Below are positions 15,497 to 24,346 of a stretch of DNA of 36,456 nucleotides, one piece after another (position 1 is the first letter of the stretch; every line of letters starts with the position of its first letter). The position numbers and the translations under genes are program-made. The DNA comes from Lachnospiraceae bacterium. Lineage in GTDB: Bacteria; Bacillota; Clostridia; Lachnospirales; Lachnospiraceae. The notes beneath the pieces are model-generated. The model saw nothing but the letters and a program-made list of their open reading frames with translations, was not told where the DNA came from and did no database searches. The stretch is taken from NCBI GenBank assembly GCA_017558205.1, contig JAFYWD010000293.1, forward strand, positions 1 through 36,456, written 5' to 3'.

Positions 15497-16474
15497 ATGG
15501 AAAATTTTAAGGAAGCTGAACAGTTATCATTACCTCCTAAGCGTACAATTTTGTTTCCTTTGTACCAGCAGGAGGAATGGAGGGAGGTACTGGAGAAGCT
15601 TGAGGAAATCAGCGAGATTAGGATCCGGGTAAATCAGCCGGTATTAATCTATTGGAAGGGAGAAGAGTTTTATTTATCAGTAAAGGGCAGTCTTACCAAA
15701 AGTTCGCATAATTGCAGAAGCTTTACTTTCCAAAGGTTAAGAGAATTGCTGGAATACTGGTGTGAAAATTCAAGATATGCTTATGAAGCTCAAATAAAAA
15801 AAGGGTATCTGACTTTAAGAAATGGTCATAGAGCAGGATTATGTGGTGAAACTGTGCTGACAAAAGATGAGATTACTAACTTAAAATATATTTCCTCCGT
15901 AAATCTGAGAATTGCCCATCAGATAAAAAATATAGCAAAGCCCATTCTTCCTCATATATATCACAAGGGGAGGATAAAAAATCTCCTGATTCTTTCGCCT
16001 CCGGGAGCCGGGAAAACTACGTTGTTAAGAGATACCGTACGTCTGATTTCGGAAGGAAATGAATGGGGAGAGGGGAAGAATATCGCTTTAATTGATGAAC
16101 GGAAGGAAATTGCTGCCTGCTATCAGGGAATTCCACAATTAGATGTGGGAAAAAGAACAGATATTATGGATGGCTGTCCCAAAAAAGAAGGTATGAAAAT
16201 GGTGTTACGGGCTATGTCACCTCAGGTGATTGCAGTAGATGAGCTGCAAGGAGAGGAGGAGGTGAAGCTTATCCTCCAAATCGTCAGATGCGGAGCCTCA
16301 ATTATAGCAACTGCCCATGCTGATTCTTTTTTAGAATGGAAAGAAAAGGAGAATAACAGGCAGCTTATAAATGCAGAAATTTTCTGTCTGATTATAGAGC
16401 TTTCTAAGGAGAATGGCAGGTTTAAAGCAAGGATTTATGAGGAAGGAAGAAAGGAGCCATGCTGCGTATTCTAG
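15497..16474 (+). CDS. spoIIIAA: Stage III sporulation protein AA, ATPase
   Basis: 325 residues. SpoIIIAA is the type II/IV secretion-like ATPase of the SpoIIIA-SpoIIQ channel, which links the mother cell to the engulfed forespore. The Walker A motif is SPPGAGKTT at residues 167-175, with NIALIDERKEI and the Walker B-like VIAVDEL further on; the ATAHAD segment is typical of the family. The ribosome binding site is AAGGAGG. The frame overlaps spoIIIAB by 16 bases. All eight genes of the operon are present in the canonical order. Confidence 0.97.
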   Translation: MENFKEAEQLSLPPKRTILFPLYQQEEWREVLEKLEEISEIRIRVNQPVLIYWKGEEFYLSVKGSLTKSSHNCRSFTFQRLRELLEYWCENSRYAYEAQIKKGYLTLRNGHRAGLCGETVLTKDEITNLKYISSVNLRIAHQIKNIAKPILPHIYHKGRIKNLLILSPPGAGKTTLLRDTVRLISEGNEWGEGKNIALIDERKEIAACYQGIPQLDVGKRTDIMDGCPKKEGMKMVLRAMSPQVIAVDELQGEEEVKLILQIVRCGASIIATAHADSFLEWKEKENNRQLINAEIFCLIIELSKENGRFKARIYEEGRKEPCCVF

Positions 16475-16974
16475 GTTCATGTATGATTTTATCAGGTTTT
16501 TGGGGCATGGGGATAATGCTATGCAAAGAAGAGGAACAGAAGCTTTGGATTCTGTCTGTATGGAAGCTTTCGCTTCAGATTTTATGCAATGAGATTGCTT
16601 TTCGACAGCAGCCTGTGATTTTTGCCTTAAAAGAATGTGCTGATAAATTAGAAGGAGAAGTGGGAAATTTCTATCAACAGGTTAACGGGAGGCTTCAGAA
16701 AAATCAGGGAGAGCTGTTAATGCTGTGGAAAGAGGAGCTTAACAGGTATTTGGAAAAAACAAAGCTAAGATTTGAAGAAAAGAGACTTATAGAACAATTG
16801 GAAAATATCCTGGGATATGAGGATCAGAAGATGCAGCTGGGAATGCTTCAGATGGTAATAGAGAGTATGGATAATTATAAAAAAGAAGCAGAAAAGGAAA
16901 AGAAAGAAAAAAAGAAGGTACTTATGCTGTTAAGTACCTGCAGCGGAGTTGTTATGGTTCTGTTGCTGATTTAA
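16459..16974 (+). CDS. spoIIIAB: Stage III sporulation protein AB
   Basis: 171 residues. SpoIIIAB resembles GspF-like proteins and is thought to anchor the ATPase at the mother-cell side of the engulfing membrane. It has an N-terminal hydrophobic segment (LGSCMILSGFWGMGIMLC), a long charged helical body with the family motif LQILCNEIAF, and a C-terminal membrane helix (LLSTCSGVVMVLLLI). The 16-base overlap with spoIIIAA and ribosome binding site AAGGAGCC inside that gene suggest coupling. Confidence 0.93.
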   Translation: MLRILGSCMILSGFWGMGIMLCKEEEQKLWILSVWKLSLQILCNEIAFRQQPVIFALKECADKLEGEVGNFYQQVNGRLQKNQGELLMLWKEELNRYLEKTKLRFEEKRLIEQLENILGYEDQKMQLGMLQMVIESMDNYKKEAEKEKKEKKKVLMLLSTCSGVVMVLLLI

Positions 16975-17015
16975 GGAAAGGGAAGAAATATTTTTTAAAA
17001 TATTACATAGAGCTG

Positions 17016-17210
17016 ATGGAAGTAAGTTTAATATTTAAAATTGCTGCAGTAGGGATTTTGGTAACGATACTGGGACAGGTTTTGAAGCATAGCGGGAGAG
17101 AGGAGCATGCCTTCTTAATATCATTGGCGGGCTTGATTTTGGTACTCTCCTGGATATTGCCATATATTTATAATTTATTTGAGACTATACAAAATCTGTT
17201 TCAATTATAG
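17016..17210 (+). CDS. spoIIIAC: Stage III sporulation protein AC
   Basis: 64 residues, two membrane helices. The N-terminus MEVSLIFKIAAVGILV and the loop LKHSGREEHAFLISLAG are the family signature. It is a small integral membrane component of the SpoIIIA complex. The ATG at 17016 gives the family N-terminus, but no strong ribosome binding site precedes it; the 41-base gap from spoIIIAB is AT-rich. Identity and frame are secure. Confidence 0.95.
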   Translation: MEVSLIFKIAAVGILVTILGQVLKHSGREEHAFLISLAGLILVLSWILPYIYNLFETIQNLFQL

Positions 17211-17220
17211 GGAGGGGAAA

Positions 17221-17607
17221 ATGGAGATAATTTCAATTGTAATTATCACAATAATAGGTATTATTACATCCATTATTTTGAAGGGGTATAAGCCTGAATT
17301 TAGTTTTTTTATTATCCTGATCTTGTCTTTTTTCTTTTTTGGCTGGATTATATCAATTTTTCGTGAGCTGTGGTCTAAGCTGGAATTTTTAACTGCTTTT
17401 TATGAAGAAAATAAGTTTTTTTACAATATTTTATTTAAGATAACAGGAATTACTTATTTATGCGAATTTACTTCCGGAATCTGCAAGGATGCAGGGTATG
17501 GGGCCATTGCTGCACAGGTAGAAATTACCGGAAGAATTTTAGTCCTGCTGGCATCAGTACCGGTTCTGTTAGCAGTAATTTCCATGATCTATGAATATAG
17601 GATTTAG
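17221..17607 (+). CDS. spoIIIAD: Stage III sporulation protein AD
   Basis: 128 residues, almost entirely hydrophobic with three to four membrane helices; it is related in sequence to SpoIIIAC (EFTSGICKDAGYGAIAAQVEITGRI is the conserved C-terminal part). The frame is open from 17179, but the ATG at 17221 behind GGGAGGGG gives the usual start just after the spoIIIAC stop. Part of the SpoIIIA membrane complex. Confidence 0.95.
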   Translation: MEIISIVIITIIGIITSIILKGYKPEFSFFIILILSFFFFGWIISIFRELWSKLEFLTAFYEENKFFYNILFKITGITYLCEFTSGICKDAGYGAIAAQVEITGRILVLLASVPVLLAVISMIYEYRI

Positions 17608-17615
17608 GAGGTGGT

Positions 17616-18686
17616 ATGGAAGGATTAGATCTGACAGGGGATATCTTAGGACAAACTGATTGGGAAGGAATGGGAAGTAAGCTGGAGCGGATGCTGGGAA
17701 ATAAAGAGGTGTCCTTTGAACAGCTGACAGAAACTCTGATAAGAGGAGATTTTAAGACAATAGGAGAAGTAGGAAACAGAGGGATACAGGCAAGTCTGTC
17801 CGGAATCTGGCCTGATCTCAAGACCTTAATCAGTAGCTTGGTACTTCTTGTTTTTATCTCAGCGTTTATCAATGTTATTAAAAAAACCTTTCAAAATAAG
17901 CAAATTGCGGAAATTGCCAATTATTCTAATTATCTGATTATGATTATGCTGTTTATTGATCTTTTTAAAGAAATGACAGGCATATGTGAAGTGACACTGA
18001 ATAATATTGAACAGTTTATGAGAATTTTTTTTCCCACTTATTTTCTCATGGTAGGCACTACTGCAGGTATTACCGGAGGCTTGTTTTATTTTCAGATGGC
18101 CGGACTGGTAATTTATTTTGTGGAAGGAATCCTGCTACGTATTGTACTTCCAACCTTAAATCTTTACATGTTTTTGAATTTTCTTAACGGAATCTGGGAG
18201 GAGGACCGTTTGTCGGGAATTACATCATTAATGAAAAAAGGAATTACCTTATCCTTTAAAATTATGCTGGCTGCAGTAACGGGGATAGGTTTTATGCAGT
18301 CTATGATATTACCCATTACTAATGGAATTCAAAAAGAGGGAATCTATCATCTTTTAGATTTGATACCGGGGGTGGGAGATGCTGCAAAGGGCACCTTTAA
18401 GATATGGCTGGGAAGTGCCGTGGTAGTTAAAAACAGTGTGGGAATAGTAGGCTGTATTTTTTTGCTGCTGTTAGTAATGACTCCTTTATTTAGAATACTA
18501 TTGGTACATTTTGTTTTAAAGCTTGTAGCGGCTCTTCTATCGATTGTCAGTGAAAAAAAGATGATTGATTGTATTCAACAAGTGGGAAACGGAATTCATT
18601 TATGTTTTCAGACAGCAGGCTACGGTGTTTTATTTTTTATTATCCTGATTGCCATGTCTGCCTATAGCAGTACGGGAGGATTTTAA
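17616..18686 (+). CDS. spoIIIAE: Stage III sporulation protein AE
   Basis: 356 residues. SpoIIIAE is the largest integral membrane component of the SpoIIIA channel and has been compared to transporter proteins. About seven membrane helices follow an 80-residue polar N-terminus; the family segment LLDLIPGVGDAAKGTFKIWLGSAVVVKNS is present. Bacillus SpoIIIAE carries a cleavable N-terminal signal sequence; here the N-terminus is polar and no signal is apparent, so the protein may be shorter at that end. The ribosome binding site AGGAGG lies at 17607-17612. Confidence 0.95.
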   Translation: MEGLDLTGDILGQTDWEGMGSKLERMLGNKEVSFEQLTETLIRGDFKTIGEVGNRGIQASLSGIWPDLKTLISSLVLLVFISAFINVIKKTFQNKQIAEIANYSNYLIMIMLFIDLFKEMTGICEVTLNNIEQFMRIFFPTYFLMVGTTAGITGGLFYFQMAGLVIYFVEGILLRIVLPTLNLYMFLNFLNGIWEEDRLSGITSLMKKGITLSFKIMLAAVTGIGFMQSMILPITNGIQKEGIYHLLDLIPGVGDAAKGTFKIWLGSAVVVKNSVGIVGCIFLLLLVMTPLFRILLVHFVLKLVAALLSIVSEKKMIDCIQQVGNGIHLCFQTAGYGVLFFIILIAMSAYSSTGGF

Positions 18687-18689
18687 TGA

Positions 18690-19076
18690 ATGATACAAAT
18701 CTTATTAGAGGTTTTAAAAAGAGTTACTATTTTTATGGTGATTGGGAAGGTGATTTTAAATCTTGGAGTGGGAAAAGGATATGAAAAATATACAAAGACG
18801 GTAATAGGCTTTATGGTGATTGTCCAGCTGTGGGCGGGAGTAAATACCACCTTGCAGCTTATCAAAGAAAAGAAAATAGCAGATTTTAAGACCCCGTTTT
18901 TCTCACAGTGGGAACAGGAGATGGAGGGATTTGAAAAAGAATTAAGAGCGCAGCAAAAAGTAATAGAGGAACAGTGGAAGGAGTATGATAAGACTACAGA
19001 GAGTAAAAAGGAAGAAAAGGGGGAGGAAGGCGAAAAGATCATAATTGAAAATATTATCATTGGAGACATGAAATGA
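18690..19076 (+). CDS. spoIIIAF: Stage III sporulation protein AF
   Basis: 128 residues with two N-terminal membrane helices (LLEVLKRVTIFMVIGKVILNL and YTKTVIGFMVIVQLWAGV) and a charged, Lys/Glu-rich soluble tail, as usual for SpoIIIAF, which contributes to the SpoIIIA ring complex. It starts at 18690, three bases after the spoIIIAE stop, behind GGGAGGA. Its stop overlaps the start of spoIIIAG (ATGA). Confidence 0.9.
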   Translation: MIQILLEVLKRVTIFMVIGKVILNLGVGKGYEKYTKTVIGFMVIVQLWAGVNTTLQLIKEKKIADFKTPFFSQWEQEMEGFEKELRAQQKVIEEQWKEYDKTTESKKEEKGEEGEKIIIENIIIGDMK

Positions 19077-19729
19077 AAAATGAAATTGGCGAAAAAATGA
19101 AAAAGCTGTTTTTGCAAAAGGACAGCATCATGATATGTATCTTAACAGGAATTCTTTTGCTTGTTATTGCATGGCCTGTGGAAAAGAATGAAAAAAAAGA
19201 GAAAACGGAGGGAATGTTATGGGACATGGGACAGGCTAATATTGATTATGAAGAACAATTACAAAGAGAGGGGGCAGGGCTTTCAGAAGAAGCTTTTTTT
19301 ACATCGGAAGATAAAAATGTAGAGGAAGAGATCTCTTCTGCAGAAAAAAAGCTGGAGGAGCTGCTTTCGTTTATGGAGGGAGCAGGAAAAGTAAAGGTTA
19401 TGATTACTCTGGATTCCTTAGGAGAAAAAGTTTTGGAAAAGGATACACCCGTAGAGAGAAATGTGGTTACGGAAACAGATGCCGGGGGCGGCAGCAGAAA
19501 CACAAATAATATGAACAGTCAGGAGTCTACGGTTTATATTACAGATTCCCGGGGGAATAAAATCCCCTATGTAGTGACAGAAACCTTACCTGCTGTAAAA
19601 GGGGTAACGGTAGTTTGTTCGGGAGGAGATAATGATTTAGTTGAAAAAAATATTACAGAAGTAATTCAGGCATTATTTGGTATTGAGGTACATAAAATAA
19701 AAATAGTTAAAATGAAACAGTTAGAATAA
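19073..19729 (+). CDS. spoIIIAG: Stage III sporulation protein AG
   Basis: 218 residues with one N-terminal membrane helix (about 19-36, IMICILTGILLLVIAWPV) and a ring-building-motif extracytoplasmic domain. SpoIIIAG multimerises into a large ring in the intermembrane space. The conserved core GAGKVKVMITLDSLGEKVLEKD and the C-terminal KGVTVVCSGGDNDLVEKNITEVIQALFGIEVHKIKI are present; the intervening segment is Gly/Ser/Asn-rich. Coupled to spoIIIAF by ATGA. Confidence 0.95.
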   Translation: MKNEIGEKMKKLFLQKDSIMICILTGILLLVIAWPVEKNEKKEKTEGMLWDMGQANIDYEEQLQREGAGLSEEAFFTSEDKNVEEEISSAEKKLEELLSFMEGAGKVKVMITLDSLGEKVLEKDTPVERNVVTETDAGGGSRNTNNMNSQESTVYITDSRGNKIPYVVTETLPAVKGVTVVCSGGDNDLVEKNITEVIQALFGIEVHKIKIVKMKQLE

Positions 19730-19741
19730 GGAGACGGAAAA

Positions 19742-20467
19742 GTGAAAAGAAATCAGATTATGATTACCACATTAGCAATTATGATTGCCATTGCAGGTTA
19801 TCTTACCTTTACCGGAAGGACGGGAGCAGAAGAAACTGTAGTAGTAAATGACCGGATAGTAGTAGAGGATGATATGACTGCGCTGTTGGATCTTTCACAA
19901 GAGGATATTGCTTCTGATATTTCAGAGGAAACAGGAGAAATCCCCAGCATGGATGAGGAGGCTGTAATTACGGGAAATTACATAGAAGAGACTATGGAGC
20001 AGCAGGCGACCAATACTGAAATTGTAATGGATATGAGCGGTAATGAGGTGGAAGAAGAGGAGGAAATAGCAGAAGAGGTACCGGGAGAAGCTGTTTTTAC
20101 CAGCTCCAAAGCAATATCCACCCTATCTGCCGCCAAGCTGTTAAAGGAGCAGACAAGAGCTAAGAATAAAGAGGCTTTATCAGAAATCGTCAGTAATGAA
20201 GTTTTGGAAGCATCTCAAAAAGAAGAAGCTTTGGCGCAGATGGTAGCATTGACAGAAAAAAGTGAAAAAGAAATGGAAACAGAAATTCTTCTGTCATCTA
20301 AAGGTTTTACGGAATCAGTAGTAAGCATTGGAGACCATACAGTTGATGTGGTAGTTTGTTCTCAGGTCTTGTCAGATGCCCAGCTGGCTCAAATTATGGA
20401 TATTGTTACCAGAAAAACAGAAGTACCGGCAGAGAATATAATTATTAGCCAAGTTACACAGAAATAA
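19742..20467 (+). CDS. spoIIIAH: Stage III sporulation protein AH
   Basis: 241 residues. SpoIIIAH is the YscJ/FliF-like mother-cell half of the channel and pairs with forespore SpoIIQ. It has an N-terminal membrane anchor (about 5-24), a long acidic Glu-rich linker, a helical segment (AKLLKEQTRAKNKEALSEIVSN) and the C-terminal ring domain (VVSIGDHTVDVVVCSQVLSDAQLAQIMDIVTRKTEV). The start is GTG at 19742, with AAGGAGA upstream. SpoIIQ itself is not in the window. No terminator is obvious before prfC. Confidence 0.96.
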   Translation: MKRNQIMITTLAIMIAIAGYLTFTGRTGAEETVVVNDRIVVEDDMTALLDLSQEDIASDISEETGEIPSMDEEAVITGNYIEETMEQQATNTEIVMDMSGNEVEEEEEIAEEVPGEAVFTSSKAISTLSAAKLLKEQTRAKNKEALSEIVSNEVLEASQKEEALAQMVALTEKSEKEMETEILLSSKGFTESVVSIGDHTVDVVVCSQVLSDAQLAQIMDIVTRKTEVPAENIIISQVTQK

Positions 20468-20487
20468 TTCTAATTTCATTTAAAATG

Positions 20488-20496
20488 TGTTATACT
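20488..20496 (+). promoter_or_regulatory. Candidate extended -10 promoter before prfC
   Basis: TGTTATACT at 20488-20496 fits an extended -10 box (TGnTATACT). No good -35 is visible. It would allow prfC to be expressed in vegetative cells independently of the spoIIIA operon. Confidence 0.4.
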
Positions 20497-20545
20497 ATTG
20501 AGAACTATGTGAATAATGATATAGATACTTATCGGAGGAATCAAT

Positions 20546-22144
20546 ATGGCAGGCTATGCAAATGAAATAAATAAAAGAAGAACCTTTGCAATTATATCCC
20601 ATCCGGATGCAGGGAAAACAACCTTAACAGAAAAATTTCTGCTTTACGGAGGAGCCATTAATTTGGCAGGAAGCGTAAAGGGAAAAGCAACTGCACGTCA
20701 TGCAGTATCAGACTGGATGGAGATTGAAAAGGAAAGAGGTATTTCAGTAACTTCTTCCGTACTTCAGTTTAATTATGACGGATATTGTATTAATATTTTG
20801 GATACTCCCGGACATCAGGATTTCTCGGAGGATACCTATCGAACATTAATGGCAGCAGACTCTGCCGTTATGGTAATTGATGCATCAAAGGGTGTGGAAG
20901 CACAGACCAGAAAGCTGTTTAAGGTTTGTGTGATGAGGAAAATTCCGATTTTTACTTTTATCAATAAGCTGGACCGAGAGGCTAATGATACCTTTGAATT
21001 ATTGGATGAAATCGAAAAAGAATTAGGAATTGCAACCTGTCCGGTAAACTGGCCTATAGGCTGTGGTAAGAACTTTAAAGGAGTATATGACAGAGAAACC
21101 GGAACGGTAGTTACCTATTCAGATACTGAAAAAGGTACAAAAGAAGGAGAAACTTCCATCATCTCTCTGCAGGAGGAGGATAAGTTATTACACCATATCG
21201 GTGAAGAGAATAAAGAACGGCTTTTGGAGGAAATAGAGCTGTTGGATGGCGCCAGTGCTGAGTTTGATCTGGATTTAATCCAGGCAGGAGAGTTAACACC
21301 GGTATTTTTCGGCTCGGCATTAACCAACTTTGGTGTGGAAATTTTTCTGCAGCATTTCTTAAAAATGACAACCACTCCCCTTCCAAGAAAATCAGATCAA
21401 GGCTTTATCGATCCGGTAGAAGAGGATTTCTCAGCCTTTGTATTTAAAATTCAGGCCAATATGAACAAGGCTCACAGAGACAGAATTGCCTTTATGAGAA
21501 TATGTTCCGGCAAATTTGATGCTTCCATGGAAGTAAAGCATGTACAAGGAAATAAGGTGATGAGATTATCCCAGCCTCAGCAGATTATGGCCAGTGAAAG
21601 AAAAATTCTGGAGGAAGCTTATGCCGGAGATATTATTGGGGTATTTGATCCGGGAATTTTTTCCATAGGAGATACAATCAGTATGCCGAAGGCAAATTTC
21701 AGATATGAGGGAATACCAACCTTTGCACCGGAGCATTTTGCAAGAGTAAGACAAATTGATACTATGAAGAGAAAGCAATTTGTCAAGGGAATTACCCAGA
21801 TTGCCCAGGAAGGTGCTATCCAGATTTTTCAGGAGTTTAATACCGGACTGGAAGAAATTATTGTGGGAGTAGTAGGTGTACTTCAGTTTGATGTTTTAAA
21901 ATATCGATTAGAAAATGAATACAATGTAGAAATACGATTAGAAAAGCTTCCTTATGAACATATCAGATGGATAGAAAATAAGGATGAAATAGATGTAGAG
22001 AAGTTAGTAGGAACCTCTGACATGAAAAAGGTAAAAGATATGAAAGATAATCCATTACTATTATTTGTAAATTCCTGGAGTATAGGAATGACCATGGATA
22101 GAAATAAGGGATTAGAGCTGTCAGAGTTTGGAAAAAATAACTAA
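20546..22144 (+). CDS. prfC: Peptide chain release factor 3
   Basis: 532 residues. RF3 is a translational GTPase that ejects RF1/RF2 after peptide release. G1 HPDAGKTTLTEKF, G2 region ERGISVTSSVLQF, G3 DTPGHQDFSEDTYRTL and G4 NKLDRE are complete, and the C-terminal domains include the RF3 segments LEEAYAGDIIGVFDPG and FAPEHFARVRQ. The ribosome binding site GGAGGA lies nine bases before the ATG. The position between spoIIIA and the sugar-free yqhY-nusB run is likely chance adjacency. Confusion with EF-G or TypA is excluded by the length and RF3-specific C-terminus. Confidence 0.97.
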   Translation: MAGYANEINKRRTFAIISHPDAGKTTLTEKFLLYGGAINLAGSVKGKATARHAVSDWMEIEKERGISVTSSVLQFNYDGYCINILDTPGHQDFSEDTYRTLMAADSAVMVIDASKGVEAQTRKLFKVCVMRKIPIFTFINKLDREANDTFELLDEIEKELGIATCPVNWPIGCGKNFKGVYDRETGTVVTYSDTEKGTKEGETSIISLQEEDKLLHHIGEENKERLLEEIELLDGASAEFDLDLIQAGELTPVFFGSALTNFGVEIFLQHFLKMTTTPLPRKSDQGFIDPVEEDFSAFVFKIQANMNKAHRDRIAFMRICSGKFDASMEVKHVQGNKVMRLSQPQQIMASERKILEEAYAGDIIGVFDPGIFSIGDTISMPKANFRYEGIPTFAPEHFARVRQIDTMKRKQFVKGITQIAQEGAIQIFQEFNTGLEEIIVGVVGVLQFDVLKYRLENEYNVEIRLEKLPYEHIRWIENKDEIDVEKLVGTSDMKKVKDMKDNPLLLFVNSWSIGMTMDRNKGLELSEFGKNN

Positions 22145-22178
22145 GGTAAACGTATTTTTAAGGTAATGGGGTGATTCT

Positions 22179-23408
22179 ATGAAGAAAACGATAGGAACAA
22201 TTCTATTAATTCTTTTGCTGGGAGGCTTTCTTATGCCTGCCAGAATTCATAAGGATACAGTTTTGATGGAAGAACCTCTTATCCATGAAAATCAATTGTC
22301 TGAAAAAGAAACTGTTTCTGTTATTTCAGAAGAAGAGAGGGAAGGCTTTGATAACCATGGATTTACTGATGATATAAAAAGTGAGCTTTTAAAACAACAA
22401 CAGGATAATTATGCTTATTCGGTGTTAGATATAACAGAACAAAATCTCTATGTGGAAATTTTATATGCACTGGAAAATGAAATAGAGGAAATGAAGCTTT
22501 CTACCAGGGATCCGGAAGAAATTGATAAGATTTTTCAATGTGTTCTTTTAGACCATCCCGAAATATTTTATGCAGATGGTTACTCTTTTGTAAAATATAC
22601 TTATGGTGATGAGGTGAGAAAAGTAACCTTTACCGGCAATTATATTTACAGAGGGGAAGAGATTCGTAAAAAGCAAGAACAGATAACGGCCGGGGTATCC
22701 GATATTTTATCCGGGATTCCCAGGGAGCTTTCAGATTATGAAAAGGTAAAAAGAGTCTACGAAGAAGTTATTTATCGTACGGAATATTCGACAAAAGCAA
22801 AGGATAATCAAAATATCTGCTCTGTTTTTTTAGAGAATTCCTCTGTATGCCAGGGGTATGCAAAGGCAGTACAATATCTGCTGCAGCAACTTTCCATTCC
22901 TGCAACTATGGTAGTAGGAACGGTAGAAAATGGAGAAGGACATGCCTGGAACCTGGTAAGGATTGATAACAGGTATTATCATGTGGATGCTACCTGGGGG
23001 GATGCCTCTTATCTGGTAGAAAAGGAAGAAGGGGAAATTGATCAAAGCTTAAAGGGTATTAATTATGATTACCTGTGTGTTACTACCGGGGAAATCAGTC
23101 AGACTCATACTATTGATAATGTGGTACCGATTCCAGTTTGTGATTCCAGGGAAGCCAATTATTATGTGAGAGAAGGTGCATATTTTGAAGAGTTTAATGA
23201 AGAACAGCTGGTTCGCCTGATTGAGCGATATCAAAGTGAAGGAAGGGAAAGTTTTACGGTAAAGTGTGCTACAAAAGAAGTTTACAGGGAGATAAGCTAT
23301 CTTTTATTGGAGGAACAGAAAATATTTGAATATTTAGAGCACGGGGAGAACAGTATCGTGTATACAGATTCCGCTGAGCAATTAAGCCTTACTTTCTGGC
23401 TAAGTTAG
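22179..23408 (+). CDS. Secreted transglutaminase-like domain protein
   Basis: 409 residues. The N-terminus MKKTIGTILLILLLGGFLMPA is a signal peptide or signal anchor; no lipobox Cys is present. The transglutaminase-like (papain-fold) core has Cys224 (SVCQGYAKA), His255 (GHAWNLV) and Asp270 (YHVDATWGD), a complete triad, with YAVKRVYE-like helices before it. These clostridial proteins are often annotated as transglutaminase-like superfamily or hypothetical; whether they cut, cross-link or only bind is not known. The gene lies between prfC (34 bases) and yqhY, on its own reading unit with a weak GGGGTG ribosome binding site. It is the second transglutaminase-like gene of the window. Confidence 0.85.
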   Translation: MKKTIGTILLILLLGGFLMPARIHKDTVLMEEPLIHENQLSEKETVSVISEEEREGFDNHGFTDDIKSELLKQQQDNYAYSVLDITEQNLYVEILYALENEIEEMKLSTRDPEEIDKIFQCVLLDHPEIFYADGYSFVKYTYGDEVRKVTFTGNYIYRGEEIRKKQEQITAGVSDILSGIPRELSDYEKVKRVYEEVIYRTEYSTKAKDNQNICSVFLENSSVCQGYAKAVQYLLQQLSIPATMVVGTVENGEGHAWNLVRIDNRYYHVDATWGDASYLVEKEEGEIDQSLKGINYDYLCVTTGEISQTHTIDNVVPIPVCDSREANYYVREGAYFEEFNEEQLVRLIERYQSEGRESFTVKCATKEVYREISYLLLEEQKIFEYLEHGENSIVYTDSAEQLSLTFWLS

Positions 23409-23424
23409 GGGAAAATAATTGCAC

Positions 23425-23453
23425 TAGGCAAAAAAAATATTCAATGGTATAAT
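23425..23453 (+). promoter_or_regulatory. Candidate promoter of the yqhY-nusB operon
   Basis: TAGGCA (23425-23430), 17 bases, TATAAT (23448-23453) preceded by TGG, giving an extended -10. It lies 38 bases before the yqhY start codon, with AAGGAGG as ribosome binding site. Confidence 0.65.
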
Positions 23454-23491
23454 GAAAAAGAGCTATAGCCCATAAATTAAGGAGGTTATTT

Positions 23492-23884
23492 ATGGAAAAA
23501 GAGTTAGGTAGAAGTACTTATATATTACAGGATGAAGAGGGAAAAGGCAGAGTGCAGATTGCAGAGGATGTGGTTGCAGTGATCGCAGGAATGGCAGCAA
23601 CCGAGGTGAAAGGTGTCTCTGCAATGGCTGGAAATATCACCAATGAAATTATGTCCAAGGCAGGCAGGAAGAATCTGTCAAAGGGAGTAAAAGTTTCCAT
23701 AAGTAAAAATCGTGTAAAGGTTAGTCTGGCAATTATGATGGAGTATGGATACAACATTCCGGGAACCTGCAGTAAGGTACAGGATAAGGTGAAAACTGCC
23801 ATTGAAAATATGACCGGTCTTACGGTAACTGATATAGATATACGTATTGCAAGTGTGGATATGCAGAAGGAAAAACGGAGTTAA
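23492..23884 (+). CDS. yqhY: Asp23/Gls24 family protein, YqhY-like
   Basis: 130 residues. Asp23/Gls24 proteins are small conserved Firmicute proteins linked to envelope stress or fatty-acid metabolism; the Bacillus yqhY gene also lies directly before nusB. Family features are [47 protein letters not shown] and the C-terminal [17 protein letters not shown]. No membrane segment. The exact molecular function is unknown. nusB follows after four bases. Confidence 0.9.
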   Translation: MEKELGRSTYILQDEEGKGRVQIAEDVVAVIAGMAATEVKGVSAMAGNITNEIMSKAGRKNLSKGVKVSISKNRVKVSLAIMMEYGYNIPGTCSKVQDKVKTAIENMTGLTVTDIDIRIASVDMQKEKRS

Positions 23885-23888
23885 AGTG

Positions 23889-24317
23889 ATGAACAGAAGC
23901 GGACTGAGAGAACAGGTATTTAAACTGTTATTCCGTGTGGAATTTAATTCCCCGGAAGAAATGGAAGAACAATGTGCACTTTTTCTGGAGCATGAAGAAA
24001 TTGAAATGACGGAAAGGGATGAAAAGTACATTATAGCAAGATTTACTGCCATTCATAATAAGCTGGAGGAGATTGATTTAAAAATCAATGAAAAAGCCAC
24101 CGGCTGGACAACCGAGAGAATGGGAAAGGTAGATTTGGCTATTATACGTTTGGCAGTATTTGAATTACTTTTTGATGAAGCGATTCCTGAAGGCGTGGCA
24201 ATCAATGAAGCTGTAGAGTTGGCTAAAAAGTACGGTCAGGACGAATCATCCGGATTTATCAATGGAGTGCTTGCCAAATTTACGGATAAGAAGAAGGATA
24301 AGATGACAGAAGGGTAA
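23889..24317 (+). CDS. nusB: Transcription antitermination protein NusB
   Basis: 142 residues, all helical. NusB with NusE (S10) binds boxA RNA in rRNA leaders for antitermination. Visible signatures: [52 protein letters not shown] and SSGFINGVL. The frame is open upstream to 23847, but the ATG at 23889 behind GGAG (23875-23878) gives the standard N-terminus. Reading continues to xseA with a 29-base gap. Confidence 0.95.
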   Translation: MNRSGLREQVFKLLFRVEFNSPEEMEEQCALFLEHEEIEMTERDEKYIIARFTAIHNKLEEIDLKINEKATGWTTERMGKVDLAIIRLAVFELLFDEAIPEGVAINEAVELAKKYGQDESSGFINGVLAKFTDKKKDKMTEG

Positions 24318-24346
24318 TATCTGTTTTTATCATTTTGGTGTGAAAT